Shown: one piece after another, positions 1 to 12,654 of the stretch
How positions within the stretch are numbered: position 1 is the stretch's first letter
Layout: every line of letters starts with the position of its first letter
Source of the DNA: Gymnopus androsaceus JB14
Taxonomy: Eukaryota > Basidiomycota > Agaricomycetes > Agaricales > Omphalotaceae
DNA length: 64,000 bases
Assembly (NCBI GenBank): GCA_009733575.1
Contig: ML769438.1
Coordinates: forward strand, 186,001 to 250,000
Direction of reading: 5' to 3'
Program-made: the position numbers and the translations under genes
Notes under the pieces: generated by a model
Told to the model about the DNA's origin: nothing
The model's database searches: none
The model's input: only the letters and a program-made list of their open reading frames with translations

Positions 1-597
1 ATAGTGCGCTCTGTGGAAACTGGTACAATGACTTTTGTTTTCACAGTGATCAACCTGGTTTTGTTTTTATTGTTCCCAAATAACTATCTTTATATGATCT
101 TGTGAGTGATGGTATCTTGACGGTTTTTTTAAAATAACCTGACATTTCGCTGCCGGTCTGCAGTGACCGATCCATCTCAAAATTGTGAGTTTACACATTG
201 ACTACTTCCTTAAAGATATATGCTTGATTAATACAGATACTCCAATGCGTTATTGCTGAGTCTTAATGCAAGACAATCTGGAGCTAATATCAGTACAACA
301 AACTGGAATAGCATGGATATGTCCAGCAGTCGCAGCGCTAGCAACAACAATACCTTTGGGTTGAAGGTGGTGTCTAGTGCAGCAATGAAGTCCAATCGTG
401 GCTTTTCCTCTTCACGCGGCACCGGTGACACTATTCATGTCTCCAAACAGACAGATGTTCACATGGATGAACATGTGGGTGTTTTTGCAACCTTCATCTC
501 AAATGGGTTGACAATGTACTCTAGTACAAGCCATCTGCCACTTATATTGCAGAAACAGATACCCACATGGACAACCAGGTTGATGCTCTTCTCTTGA
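1..597 (+). CDS. DUF6534-like membrane protein, 3' end (5' end outside window)
   Basis: This is the C-terminal part of a probable multi-pass membrane protein of unknown function, of the DUF6534 type that is abundant in Agaricomycetes. Three exons join in frame: 1-101, a 21 nt micro-exon 164-184, and 237-597, with GT/AG introns. The first exon encodes a hydrophobic helix (around FTVINLVLFLLF), the micro-exon and next exon join to give the family-like signature SKLYSNALLLSLNAR, and a Ser/Asn-rich tail of about 100 residues follows to the stop at 595-597. Seen: intron borders, the hydrophobic segment and the SNALL-SLNAR motif. Inferred: family membership from that motif. The tail is poorly conserved in the family as I know it, so the exact stop is less certain. 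Confidence 0.72.
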
Positions 598-3500
598 CCC
601 CGTTGGTATTGTTGACCCCTTATTCTAGTACAAGCCATCTACCCCTTTCATCGCAGAGTCCGTTTAGTACATCAGCTGAGGAAACAATGGCGTAGTCATC
701 AGTGTCAGTCGGTGGAACAGTACAATCTTCTATACATATATATATATGCTGAGATGCTGAGTGCTACGAGATTGGTTCTCGATAGCTTTTTTCCTTCATG
801 GTATACTTATCAGGCTTCATAAATTATCTTGGATACTTATACTTGCTTACTAGTACCAGTTGTTTAAAACCTTTATGATCACTCCTTGCACCTAAATAAG
901 TGAGAGAATTTTCAGTCAAAGCCATCATGATGAACTGCTTGAAATCTTTGCGGAAATTGCATGATATAATGGCACTTTTTGTAAAGTTTTTGTCAGAAAA
1001 CAACACTTTGTCTCTGTTTAAGTACTTTCAGGTGTGACATGACTTTCAATGATCACTTTCACTTTTCACTTGCTTTCCACTTTCACTTTTAGATTAAGTT
1101 CAACTTGTAGCAATGAGTAGTCTCTCATCAGTAAAATTTGGTTTTTTGCTTACAGAGTCCCAGAGCTCCCCTCCAGAGCTTGCAACAAGAGGTGTTCAAG
1201 AATTTAGGCGCTCATATGACCTTAGGGGGTGGGGGTGGGGTCTGAAGGGTCCTTAAATCTGAAACATTTTTAGTGGTATACAGTCATTTGCACCAGGTTT
1301 AACAACTCAAATTGGCATTGCGAAAAAGGCTTGAATCTGCGATTTCGATACGCCCTCGGACGAGCAGTTATGTCCGAAGTTAATACGAGAATTCACATGG
1401 AGGTGACTATCAAGAACAGAAGAAGAGTGGGAAGACGCTGTGCGCTCGGATTTAGTATTACGTTCCAGCTATTTAAAAAAACCTGGGCCGCATCGAAATT
1501 TTACTCAAGTGATACAATAAATTCAATTCTACTATTGATGCACTGGTAATGCAATCGGTACTAGACCAGAAGTGCAATCCGATGATAAATCTTTTTCGTC
1601 TGAATGCATTTCGCTGTTCCCCTTCAGAATTACAATATAGGCTCTTATACATGTAGTGTGAAGGTCAGTCTATATATATGGGCAAGATGACAGCAAGAAA
1701 ATATTCAGCATTTTTGCGAAGTTTGAAAATCTCACTACATTGGGCTTTTTATGCCGGTAGAGGTGGACAAATTTTTTGTACTTTTGAGGCTTAGACGGGA
1801 CATTTATATAGACTAATTAGGGTGTCCTGAAATTATCTGGCAGTTTTCATTGAAGTTGAACACTCTCAAGCAAGGAAAGAGAGGCGAAAGTGCAGCTTCG
1901 GTGATTGCCGACGCCTGCCAAAACGCGATTGCATTGCCTGCGAATTTTTACCTCTTCTTGGTTCAGTGCTGGCTGGACTCAACGTTCACCTAAAATCGTC
2001 AAACTCAGGAAGTACATACTTTAGGGTATGTACAGCTTAAGTTCAAAAGACGAAGCCCATTGGTTGATATTTGCGGAAGTTTTATGATACGGACATTTGC
2101 GATTGCAATTCTAGTACATCAAAAGTATGGGCGAATGAATCAAACGGAGTAGCGAGTGAATAGAGAACTGTATTAAACGAATTTTTGAAGTGGCCTAGAT
2201 TTTTTTAAACAGCTGTCAGGACTGATAATCTTGGCCGAGATGTCGTTGTCAAATGGAACGGATTTTAGCGGCATCGCGGGAGTACTTCTCGATCTCGCTT
2301 GTCGCTTGAAATGGGGACAATTTCTCGGAATTCTCCGACGATTGCCCTAACGGACGCTTATTCTTTCTTCTTACATCTCTGATTCTCTAAACTTCGCACA
2401 TATCGCTTTTTGTTTTCCAATCACAAATTCACGAAAGCTTCAAGTCCTGCCTCCAATACTACCCTAGTTACGATGCTTTCTTTTCTAATTAAGGAACTAT
2501 CGAAAACTCGAGCCTGCTGGTTCGTTATTGGATATCTTCCTTGTCGGTCGCTACTTCCGCTCTAGACAATTACAAACGAAAATTGTCACCTAAGGACCTA
2601 CAGCGTATTCACACACCGAGCGACCTCCACTCCCTTCGTCTACCCTGTTTCATTTACGATGACTGCGGTCCAAGCGAGCCTATGAATACCATCTGTAACT
2701 AGATCTATCACCGCCAACATTACGGAGCTATCACGAGACGCAGCCAGAGAGGGTAAAGGTGTCGGAGTATACGAATGGAATTTTCGCAAACAGGTCTGGA
2801 GCATACGCAGGCAAGACGCAGAATGGAGGTCGAATGTATCCGTATCTGAATCCGTGAACCGGGGAAGCTGATTGTGCATACCGATACCATTAAGGACACC
2901 TTTCATGGCTTTCGTCACCCTGCATACCCTAATGACCTTATCCCTTTGACCACACACATCCCTATCTCCATTCAGGTTCCTCGGAGTCGCTAGTCTGCAC
3001 AGATGCCCATCTTTCGTCTGAATCTATCTGTGGGAGGTATACGTGGTCGATTCCCTGCTCCGCGAAGTGCTCTTCCTCTGCACTACGACGCTCGAATCTA
3101 GGTTTGAGAAGGTGGAGACTGCCAACACTGCTTGTGCTCGCACGCTTGTGTTTTCTTGCTCACGAACGTGATCTATTCGTAGGAGAGGCCGCCGTTGTCT
3201 CTCTGCTGAGTTAACCTCCCACTAGCACTTTCGCAAAAGAGGATAGTGTACCCCCACTACAAGATTCTCCTTTGCCTTCGCAGGTTGAACGCTAATCCAG
3301 AGCTGTCTACTAGTCTTTCTTACCCCTCAGGGTGCGGCGAGCGTTCCCGGGTCACAGTGGAAGCTACGGAGGCTGACAATAACTGTATGTTATGTTGTGA
3401 ACAAGAATGGTATGTATTTTCTTTTTGGCTGCCAGTACCTGTACGTACTAATTCAACTTCAATCACAGCTATTTTGACACATCTACAGCAGAACGCAATT

Positions 3501-4617
3501 CCCGCTAGTAGCAATCATTTCCGCCTTCAAGTCCTTATGGCGAGTCCCATCTTCTGAATCTACTCTGTACGCCCACACTGAACGTTCCAAGCAGAACGAC
3601 GGAAATCACTCGCTTGCATCTTCTCACATACATGACCTGTATTTGTGGCATTGGGACGCGATACCTGGCTTGTTCTCTGTCCTATCCAAGTTGAAGTCAT
3701 TGTGGAGGCCACCAGCGCCATCTCTGTCCCTGAGCTCCCACTCGCAACAGAGGATGGCGTAACCCAGTTCACGGTGCATCTGACATAGATGCTGCTAATG
3801 TTGATTCAGGATCTTAATAAGGTCCAATAGAGGTTGTCTACTTGTGGTTTTCCTCAGGCATTTCAGTATGGTGGTTCAGAAAAGCCTGATTTTGTACGCA
3901 TAGTGATTTCCCTATCTGCCTATGTTTATAGGAACCTAAACGTTCCTTATAACATGGAGGTGGCTGAGGAAAGAAAGTGCAGTTTTCTTGTCTTGTCTTC
4001 CAAACACTGTATGTGCTAATCCAACTAGCTGATATTAAAGGTGCATTGATTACTGTATGGGTGAACCCAGTTCAGCAGTGCCATTGGTAGCACTGTTGCA
4101 ACTGCCCTTCTGTACCCTCCTCATCTTCTCTACTTTCCTATTTCAAGCACCTCATGAGGGCCAGTGACTGTGACCAATTGTACAAATATCATTTTTCATA
4201 GGCATAGGGGAAATGTTTACAATGATGCAATGGTTTAAATTCACTGTACAGCTCAATTAATTATTTTTCATTGAGCAGGGTTTTATGATTATTGGAACTT
4301 CATGCACATCCATGTGACTGCAAGCTCTTTTCATACTCATGATCCTAAATAATCTAATTGATCACATCCAGTCCATTGATCAAACCACAATGGTTCTGAT
4401 ACTTATCACACACTTTGGTCTCCATTCCATTCAACTCAGCCCCAGCTCCTCAATAATCTGACAACACTTCATTTTTTCCTCACCCAGGGATACAGATGGG
4501 AAGCAATCCTGGTTGTGTGCCTTACTTACAAAATCAAAATTTCATGGGCAATTCTTCTTTCCAAACATTGCCAATTCCTTCAATTCCTTCATTTCCATCA
4601 ATCGCCAATATGTTCTA
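598..4617. other. Long stretch without a recognisable gene
   Basis: No ORF here resembles a known family and none shows convincing intron-joined coding structure. It holds a short TA-rich run near 734-748 and the dispersed repeat at about 1191-1316 listed separately. The part at 2200-3800 is less AT-rich and has several short ORFs on both strands, but no protein family is recognisable. Confidence 0.5.
1191..1316. repeat. Dispersed repeat, copy 1
   Basis: About 125 bp beginning TTCAAGAATTTAGGCGCTCA and running through a G-rich run to AACTCAAATTGGCATT. The same sequence recurs in the same orientation at about 16498-16621 with very few differences, and a more diverged partial version lies at about 16300-16400. 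It has no coding content. It may be the end of a longer transposon whose borders I cannot define. Confidence 0.75.
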
Positions 4618-4860
4618 AAATGTCATTCCAGGCTGCCCCAATTTATGTCTTCTTAGTTAGACCAAAGTGTAACAATCCACTATCTAATATGAAGTGAATC
4701 CACAGGAAATCCAAGGCCTTGAATTCCAGGGGCCTAGCCTGGAGTCCATGGTGTGACTAAAATAGAGTAGTCTATGGAATTCATGAACTACAGACATCTA
4801 TGGAATCCATGGACTACAAAATATAGTAGTTGATGGAATCCTTGGGTGAGCAGTGAAACT
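4618..4860. repeat. Fragment of the 50-bp-satellite repeat family
   Basis: The stretch from the CCAGGCTGCCCCAATTTATG motif through TAACAATCCACTATCTAATA matches the region just after the 50 bp satellites at about 44235-44340 and 52588-52700. The following part, with repeated ATGGAATCCATGGACTA motifs, resembles the arms of the inverted-repeat element at 53200 and 62510-62770. This copy lacks the satellite array. Confidence 0.6.
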
Positions 4861-5088
4861 TAATGAGCAAATTTTGCACCAAAATAAGGACCCAGTGCAT
4901 GGGAATGACCATAAAAGGCAACACATAGAGTGCAGACCTATCCCATGAAAATTTTCATAAGTTTTTGACTAATTATCAGATCTAATGAGTGATTTTTGGA
5001 CAAAATAAGTGCCAGCAGGCACACTGTAGGAGCAGGGGGGTGGGCATGTTCAAAACAGGTGCTGTTAGGTGCACTATAACAACCAGTG

Positions 5089-5272
5089 ATCAGCAGCAAA
5101 ACCTGTATTTTCGCTGGAGGTCTCCAGAGATCTCTGGAGCTTGACAGCTGTCAAAAAAACTGTCAATTTTCTCCAGAGATCTCCAGAGGTCTCTGGAATA
5201 GGGTACCTTTGCTCCAGAGATGTCCCAAATGAATGGGTTTTCTCCAGCAAAAATACGGGCTTTCCTGATGAT
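5089..5272. mobile_element. MITE family A (CAGCAAAACCTGTATTTT ends), copy 1
   Basis: A roughly 184 bp element with terminal inverted repeats: the left end reads CAGCAAAACCTGTATTTTCG and the right end is its imperfect complement, ending near CTTTCCTGATGA. The interior is full of CTCCAGAGA / TCTCTGGAG palindromes and a TTGACAGCTGTCAA core. A second copy with better-preserved ends is at 14929-15096. It lies immediately beside the 3' end of the Copia integrase remnant. It has no coding capacity, so it would need a transposase elsewhere. Confidence 0.75.
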
Positions 5273-5289
5273 TAGGATTGGCAACTATA

Positions 5290-8165
5290 CATTACCTAGT
5301 AGCGGCGGTGCATAGGTATCCTGTTATAGACAACATATGCAGTCTGAACACTAAATTGCCACCAGGAAGGTGGTAAGCAGGTCATGTGCCTCATGGCTTC
5401 TGATTTCTCACAGATTGTATGGTTGAATCTTTCAATTCTCCCATTCTGCTGGTGTTCATATGGAGCCAATGTTCCCAGTATGATCCCTTTATTGCCGCAA
5501 AATTGCCTGAAATCCTTAGTGACAAATTTGTTATCAACTCTTATTTGTGTTATTTTGATAGCATCTTGGAGGTCCACAAGATTGTAGAGTTCCTTGAACA
5601 CTTCAAATATGTCAGGTTTGGCAGCTAGGAGGTATCCTGTGCCATATGATGAATGATCATCAAGGATATTCAGTACATATTTGTGCTTATGATACGAAAT
5701 AGTGGGAAACTCTATGATGTCCATATCGGACTAAATCAAAGAGTATTTCGGCACATTTCTCACTATTGGGATAACTGCGCTGGGTCATTTTACCCTCAGC
5801 GACAACCAGGACATATTTCTTTGTCCTCGTTTGGGATATTTACTTTAGGAAAACCACCTGTTGCCTCAGATGCGTGTTGTAAAACATCTTTTGAAGGATG
5901 TCCAAGGCAACAATGCCATATACTCAGGGCCATGGAAAGTGATGGCCCACCTGTTTTTGAGCAATATCTCAACAAAAAATGGCTATTTTCATTAGGTCCA
6001 GGTTGTGGAATTTATCTGGAGTGCATTCATGACTTTCTGACACTGGTTGTGAAATATTTGTATGATAATTAGCTGCTATATAAGTAATTCTTGAAAACTC
6101 CCAAAATCTACAGGACTAGGAAATTTTTTTCAAGCCAAGCCGTGCTCACCTTTGGAAAGATCAGGATCAAAATCGGGGTTAGCATTCTTACCTTAAGAAT
6201 ATCATCAAATCTGGTGCTGCAATTTGAGTTGCAAATGCATCAGTTTTGCCAATTTTCCGCTATTGTTGGCATTTTAGAGCAACTTTGCAAGCAAATTGGG
6301 ACATCAAATTGAATGATTTTTTTGATGTTAAATTGGTGACCCCCATTTTCGAGGCTGCTCTTCTCAATGGTGAGTACAGCTTGGCTTCAAAAAAATTTCC
6401 TAGTCCTGTAGATTTTGGGAGTTTTAAAGAATTCCTTATATAACAACTAATCATCATACGAATAATTACAACCAGTGTCAGAAATTCAGAAATTTACTCC
6501 AGATAAATTCCACAACTTGGACCTGGTGAAAATTCCAAGTTTTTGTTGAGATATTGCTCAAAAACAGGTGGGCCATCACTTTCCGTGGCCCTGAGTATCA
6601 TAGTCAATAGTTTTATGAGCAATCAGATTTTTAGGAATTCTGATGTTTTTGGGAATAGAATCCTTAAAAAGGTCAATCTTGCTCTTTACTACTTTGGTTT
6701 TTAACCAATGTAGAGCATCTGATGAGTTCATGGGGTAACACATCATGAAGATCTTATGATTGCTCTTAAACCTAAGTCACATTTTCTTCTCATCAACATA
6801 GGCATAACTGCAGCGCAAGATGCTGCCTTGTGAGAGAAGACAATGTGGTGAATGTGGTTGGTAAAATACTGGTTCCAATTTAGTAATTTGGGTGACATTA
6901 TTTTCATTGGTATGTTTGATGAGAACAACTCCAGGATGTGTAATATAAGTCTTTGACCGCTTGTCAGCAGTCTGGATCTCTATTGGTTTTTCTAATTGTT
7001 TTAATTCTGTGAAATCCAACTTATATGGCAAGGTATGTATTGATGCACCTGAATCTAAGATCCAGATTTCTTCTTTATACTTTGCGCTTAAAGTGGCAAT
7101 CTCATCTTTGACATCAGCAAACAGAATATATTTATTAAAAAATACAAGCGGCAGTAAAAATAAGTCCAAATGGCCGTTTTGGCCTTGTGTGATCCGTGCT
7201 ATTGAATTATTTTGTTGCAATTTTAATGAGTCAGGAGATTTTAGTAAAGAAGAATTAACTTGCCACTGCATGAAGGGGTCCTCATAATCAAATTCCAAAG
7301 CTTCCATCTCAAAGTCATTAGGGGCAACAGAAGCTTGAGCAACTTCAAGTGACTCAAAAGCTTTCTTCTTCTCTTTGTACTTCTTACCTCCTCGGGATCC
7401 ACACTTCTTTCCATTATTGGGCTGAGAAGATGAACCAGATTGCTGGTCCTGCTGCGCTGCTTCTTCTGTTTCCAATTGGGATTGAAGTGGTGGCATTTAA
7501 CACCACTGATCCAAGATTGAAGGGAGGTTTGGAGGTGTGCTGCCTGGTGATGCAACAATTCCATTCATTTTTGATCAAAGTCAAAATGTTGGAAACATTC
7601 CAGTTATTGCCATTACAAGAGATGAGAACTGAAGTCTTGAACCCTTCCCATGATGAACTAGGAAGAGCTGCAAGATAAAGTAGAACCTGCAAATTACCAT
7701 CAAGTTTGATGTTTGATTCAGTCAGACTGCTGAATGATTGAAACCAGGTTCCCAAGGGCTGGAAGTGGATGGCAGAAAGGAGCTCTGAATAAACACCTGC
7801 AACTACCTATTTTACCAAATTGAGCTTTGATAGCTTCCCAAAGTTCCCTGGAATTCCTATCATCACCATCTGCTTTAGTCGCTAGGTGATGGTATTGATA
7901 GGGAATTTTCATGAGGATGGCACCAATGGCTTGCTCATCTGCTTCATTCTAGGCATCAAATTTGGTTTGGTAGTTTGGGTCATTGGATTCATCTGCTAGA
8001 GCCACAGGTTTGGTTTTTGTCCCATCAACATAGGGCCAAAGTTTGGCAAACCAGAGATAGGCTTTCATACCAGCAGCCCGAATAGTCTGCTTACTAGCAT
8101 CATGCATGGGAGTGCTGTGGAGACCAGATGTGTTGTTAATGGTGGAAGATGTGGAAGACATTTTG
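5290..8165 (-). pseudogene. Ty1/Copia gag-pol remnant (Gag, protease, integrase)
   Basis: Decayed Copia polyprotein reading right to left. The Gag start (MSSTSSTINNTSG) is near 8162; Gag continues through 7950 and then in shifted frames to about 7500. The protease region at 6777-7496 has the active site WILDSGASIHTL preceded by a basic Gly/Lys-rich stretch. The pre-integrase and integrase core lie at 5296-5900: GHPSKDVLQ, then CPGC, then the catalytic series DDHSS, VDNKF and HQQNGRIERFN. Several frameshifts, one in-frame TGA after CPGCR, and insertion of a 679 bp element at 5920-6598 separate the protease from the integrase. Reverse transcriptase and RNase H are absent. I could not define LTRs; the part upstream of Gag (8170-8700) may contain one. 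Clearly inactive. Confidence 0.88.
5920..6598. mobile_element. Long-inverted-repeat (fold-back) element inserted in Copia
   Basis: A 679 bp non-coding element whose left arm (from ATACTCAGGGCCATGG at 5920) is matched by the reverse complement of its right arm (ending GGCCCTGAGTAT at 6598) over about 230 bp at roughly 90 percent identity by eye. The arms include the shared inner string CCCAAAATCTACAGGACTAG. It splits the Copia coding region between the protease side (IDYDT) and the integrase side (GHPSKDV). CAT flanks both ends and may be a short target duplication. No transposase is encoded. The class is unknown. Confidence 0.82.
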
Positions 8166-8728
8166 AAAAATTTGGGTTGATCTGTAAAAGACAACTGATC
8201 AGTAGCTGTTATTATCAAACAGCTATGAAAGCCAAATTGCACTCATGTCACATGTCACCTGTACACATGGTAACCAATGATTGCTTTTTCATCATTAGAT
8301 CTCAGCCATTCCATCTGAGCATCTGATGTATCTAAGATCTATCTAAAAAATCCTGTATGGCAGATTGAAAGATCTCATGATGAGCAGCAACAATTAAGTG
8401 CGCATCTATCATTTGATCATTTAAGGGACTTAAGCCATCAGGGGGGGATTTGTATGTAGATCTATCTAAAAAAGATGTATCATGATAAAAATTTGTATAG
8501 TAATCAATGTGCCACAGGGTTCACATCAATAAGGGAGCTGTGAAGCCTTTAAATCCTTCTTAAGCATACTGGCAGGAGTAATGTAAGGCTCAGCTGGGTA
8601 CCTGGGTTCATGAAAGACAAGAAGGTTATCGAAGGTTGTTCCTGGTGAATTTTTCCTTCCATAACTACGTAGCTGCAAGGACTAGTGTTACACAGTTGCC
8701 TGCACTAATGTCTTCGGACATGTACCGC

Positions 8729-8769
<41 letters not shown>

Positions 8770-9108
8770 GAAGGTATTGTATGTAAATTTTGGGGCTTGA
8801 ATTCATGCTACAGCCCAACATCATGACCATCCTACAGCAATCACCAACCACAGTCAAAGGCTAGGGACAGCCCTCAAGGTGTACATGAACAGGGCTAAAG
8901 GCAACCTGATCATTGTGAAGCACAACAACAAGAGGGACTCGGGGCCCATAACCTGTTGCACAGCATATAAGCTAGGAGGCTCAGTGACTAGCACTCACCA
9001 AGTGGTTAAGCTTGTAGAGCAGATAGAGAGAGGTAAAAGACTAGTAGAAGTCATTATCATTAGCAGTACTACTGGAGTTCTTATATACTGTAGTACTGTA
9101 TTTGTTAC
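8166..9108. other. Region upstream of the Copia remnant, possible decayed LTR; poly-A tract
   Basis: No gene is recognisable. If the Copia element kept a 5' LTR it should be here, but I found no matching partner at the other end. A pure run of about 32 A residues occupies 8730-8761, followed by AG-rich sequence; it could be an old poly-A tail of a retroposed sequence or a simple homopolymer. Confidence 0.4.
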
Positions 9109-9342
9109 ATATTGCCTGTTGCATAATCATCTGGACATTGCCAAATGTTTTTCCTTTGTTTGTCTGTCCCAGGCACAGTCCCAGAGTGTGGTTGTCCTGG
9201 TCACTCCCATTTGCTTCTGTGACTTTTTGGCCCAACATCATGGGCGGCATGGGCAGCATGACCTTGATGTGACCGTGCCTGGGACAAACAAACAAAGGAA
9301 AAAGATTTGGCGATGTCCAGATGATTATGCAACAGGCAATAT
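9109..9342. mobile_element. MITE family B with ~66 bp inverted repeats
   Basis: A 234 bp palindromic element. The left arm starts ATATTGCCTGTTGCATAATC and the right arm is its complement, ending GATTATGCAACAGGCAATAT. The arms continue inward through the GTTTGTCTGTCCCAGGCAC / GTGCCTGGGACAAACAAAC pair, about 66 bp with a few mismatches. The ORFs seen on both strands here follow from the palindrome and are not genes. Only one copy is in the window. Confidence 0.8.
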
Positions 9343-9550
9343 ATGGTAGTATCCTTCTAGTATGTTCTATGTGCATGACCTAGATATCATCCATAAAGCT
9401 ACTTACTAAGATACAACTGAGGCGGAGTAAGACTACCTTGGCAATGACTGATAGTGTCATATGACCAAGATGGTGAGTGATATTATCATACGTTCAACAC
9501 TATTCAATATTGATTCAATACCAAATATATTATTATTTTGAATTGATTCC

Positions 9551-9706
9551 CTGGCTTGCGAGAGCAAAATACTTTATAAAATCATTTTATTGGTGATTCC
9601 AAACACAACTAATACTACAACATACATTCCTGGCTTGCGAGAGCAAAATACTTTATAAAATCATTTTATTGGTGATTCCAAACACAACTAATACTACAAC
9701 ATACAT
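9551..9706. repeat. Tandem duplication of a ~78 bp unit
   Basis: A unit starting CCTGGCTTGCGAGAGC and ending ACTACAACATACAT occurs twice head to tail, essentially without differences, in otherwise single-copy sequence. It looks like a recent replication-slippage or assembly duplication. Confidence 0.85.
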
Positions 9707-10403
9707 ACTCGACTCATCCACCAGGTCCACAAATGGTGTCAAACTGTATACTAATTAACTGCAACCTCCTAACAGTCATCAAATCCTTTTCAATGACACT
9801 AAAAGATGTCATCAGATATACAATTAGAACCTCCGAGTCAAAAATTACAGAGAGCAGAACTTACAGTCTGAGTTAAGTTGAGCTTAGTGGGGGGAGGAAA
9901 AGATGTTGAACTTGTCAAAACCATTGATTAAATAACATCCAAGGTCCCCATTGCCGTATCCATCGAGCAATGGTCAACCTACAGCATCTTACAGGACCTC
10001 ATAGGACCTCATAGCATTCCACAGCACTGTACAGTGCTGTGGCTGCTATGGATTGCTATAAGCTGCTATAGGTGCTGTAGCATTCACCCAGGTTCTGCTG
10101 ATGGACTATCCAGGAGTCACTCAATATTCTCACTTAGTCAGATCAGTCGGCTCCATGGTTTTGACTTGGATGAAATTTGAAACTGAACTGTTTTATAATT
10201 GAGCAGGCTTGGAATTGGTTTGATAATCGGAGTTAGAATATTGGCATAGAGACGGCGCTTGCTTCTTCCTGCCTTCCTTCCTTCCTTCCTTCCTTCCTTC
10301 CTTCCATTGACTACAGCTATATCTCATGAATATTTACCACCAAGTTCCAAGAATGTGGTCCCAAGATCAGAATCAATCCCTCCATGCTTTGGCACAATTC
10401 TAA
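9707..10403. other. Intergenic stretch 3' of the first P450, with a TTCC microsatellite
   Basis: No gene is seen. It contains a repeated short motif (CTATGG / GCTGTGG runs near 9990-10080) and a microsatellite of about eight CTTC units at 10272-10305. The segment lies downstream of the minus-strand P450 gene. Confidence 0.6.
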
Positions 10404-12654
10404 TCATGACCCACTTCCATTACGATGCCTTGCATTCAAAATATCAACCTGCATATCCCGCAGCATACTCTCTGTATCCGGGAATCGAGGAATCCATTTA
10501 CATCCAAAGTGTGGTGGATGACTACGAATTGTGAATAGTTACATAAAGCAGATGAAGAATATGAAATGCAGAGGCACGCGACGTACTTCATAATATCTAT
10601 CTTCATCACACCTGGCCCCAAGGTAGGTTCAGGCTCGACGTTCAATGCCCAAAGAATCATACATGTGTCAATGAATAACGCATTATTTGCCACGTTCAGT
10701 CCAGGGCATATCCTGGACATACGGATCAAATATTTGCGATGATATAGAGCTGACAAAAAAATTCAAACAAACCTCCGCCCAAATCCGAATGTATAATGTC
10801 CCTCGGGTCCACCTAAACCATCGCGGATTTTTGGTGCACACCTGTCTGAATAGTCGATGAACCTTTCTGGACGGAATTCAGATGCATCAGGACCGTAGGT
10901 CTCGAGGTCGCGATTGATATCCCTAAAAGATCAAGAGGCAATGAGAATGCACAGGGTTAAAAGCTGAAAGAAAGAATGCAATTACTGGATATTAGGCATG
11001 CACGAAGCTCCTTTGGGAATGAGGTATCCTTCGTACCAGTCATCCTAGAAAGAGTTTGAGTTTATCCTTACTTAAATAGAACCATAACAAAATAAACCTC
11101 CATCAGGCGGTGGGGAAGTGCCAATGGAATCACTGGCTGCCATCTTAAAATCTGCATTGAAAGACATCAGCCGACGTAGGTAGCCAATTTGGTATACCTT
11201 CAAAAAAATTTACCTCCTTGACCATTGCTTGAACGTATACCAATTCCCCCATGTCACCAAAATTCGGGAGCCTGTCTCGTCCTACAACACGATCTATTTC
11301 TTCTTGCCCGCGCGCTTGCACCTCAGGAAAGAGGGTCATGGAGTATATAAGCCAAGAGAGAGCGATTGTGGTCTATTTGAACGTGAGAACAATCAGAAGG
11401 ACATATTAGAATTAACTTGGAATTAACATACTGTCTCGGCGCCAGCAAGGCTACTTGATTCAGCATGCACCAATACGCTTGATCAGGACGGCACTCACTA
11501 AAGCATCCCGGCGAGCCAGGCGTTCTCCTTGTCTGACTCGGATCCGTGACCAAGCTCTGCAAACTTGGAACATACATTTGTTTTTTGTTCGTGGTTCTCA
11601 GTCTGGTGTCATGTTCATGAGAATACCTTGAACACAAGGCTAGAAAGATAGACATACCGCATGCTTATAATACTCTGTAAAAGTTTCATCGATCATTTTG
11701 CGATCTCTCTTCGCGTCGCTCTTCCACTTGGCCATCCCGGTCCAACTCGGAATCCAGTCCAACGCTGGCAGTAGCTCAACGAAGAATGACCCGGGTAGTG
11801 CAGCATGTGTAAATCGTGCGGCAATGTAATTCAAAGTGCTTAACACGGGGTCGGAGAGCGACAGTGATGGAAAGCCGTAGATGATCGATACGATGGCGGA
11901 AGCGGTGGATCTACGTGCGGGGAGGCAAAGTGAAAAGCCTTAGATATACAGCTCAATTCAGACGAGTGGCTAGTAAAAACATACCGTTCGAAAATATTCA
12001 TCATGCTCTGAGTGTTGGCATCCGTCTCTGATTTGGACGACGATAATGACAACAGGTTATATACTAGAAGAGTCGCCTCATCTGCTTGAACATGACAATA
12101 CTCTTTGCTAATTTGAGCATTTAAGACCGACTGGGTCTTGCGACGCATTGCTTGTAATCTGTAATGACCGCGGAAGAAGTCAATGGGAGTGTAATGGATA
12201 AAATACAATTATCAAAATCATATTTACTTCTTCCCATAACAGGTCAAGAACAGTGTCAACGGCGCGCCCAGATATTCCAGCACCACAGATTTTGGCCTAT
12301 CTGAGTAGATCACAGATCGCCGATACAAAAGCTCTGTAGCAGTCGCTCTATTGTTGAGCACAACAACATCTTGGCCCGCGAGGTTTAGGTAGACAAGCGA
12401 GCCTAACTACGTGGTTAAAGAAATCCCGATAGAATTGAGACACGATGGAATGACATACCAAACTCCCTCCCCCATTTCCCGAAAGTCGTCCACAGTTTTG
12501 TTTTTGGATGATCTCCTAGCTGAAGAGCGTTACCGAGGAATGGTATACCTCTCGGGCCCGGAGGGAGTATTCTAGATCTTTGGCTTAAGTACCTTAGAAG
12601 AAATATGATGAGGCCCAATCCAAACGCAGCAGCGTATGGAGCGGAGGGAAACAT
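10404..12654 (-). CDS. Cytochrome P450 monooxygenase, complete, 12 exons
   Basis: Membrane-anchored haem monooxygenase, expected to hydroxylate a lipophilic substrate at the ER with a P450 reductase. Exons on the minus strand: 12654-12459, 12402-12228, 12158-11985, 11910-11658, 11563-11499, 11450-11432 (19 nt), 11372-11214, 11151-11098, 11044-10986, 10922-10773, 10712-10587, 10521-10404; they sum to 1548 nt, 515 aa, with no internal stop. Seen: N-terminal hydrophobic anchor, proline hinge LPPGPRGIP, I-helix AGAET (residues 290-294), ExxR as E347-ILR, haem loop FGFGRRICPG with Cys437. The acceptor before FAELGHG (TTCCAAG) is weak and the last intron is my best choice among options. ATG 12652-12654 is chosen because it precedes the anchor. 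Family: Agaricomycete secondary-metabolism P450; no CYP number assigned. It may belong with the terpene synthase 8.8 kb away. Confidence 0.9.

Noticed and set aside
9041..9376. Two ORFs over 100 codons on opposite strands
   Set aside because: They are produced by the MITE B palindrome.
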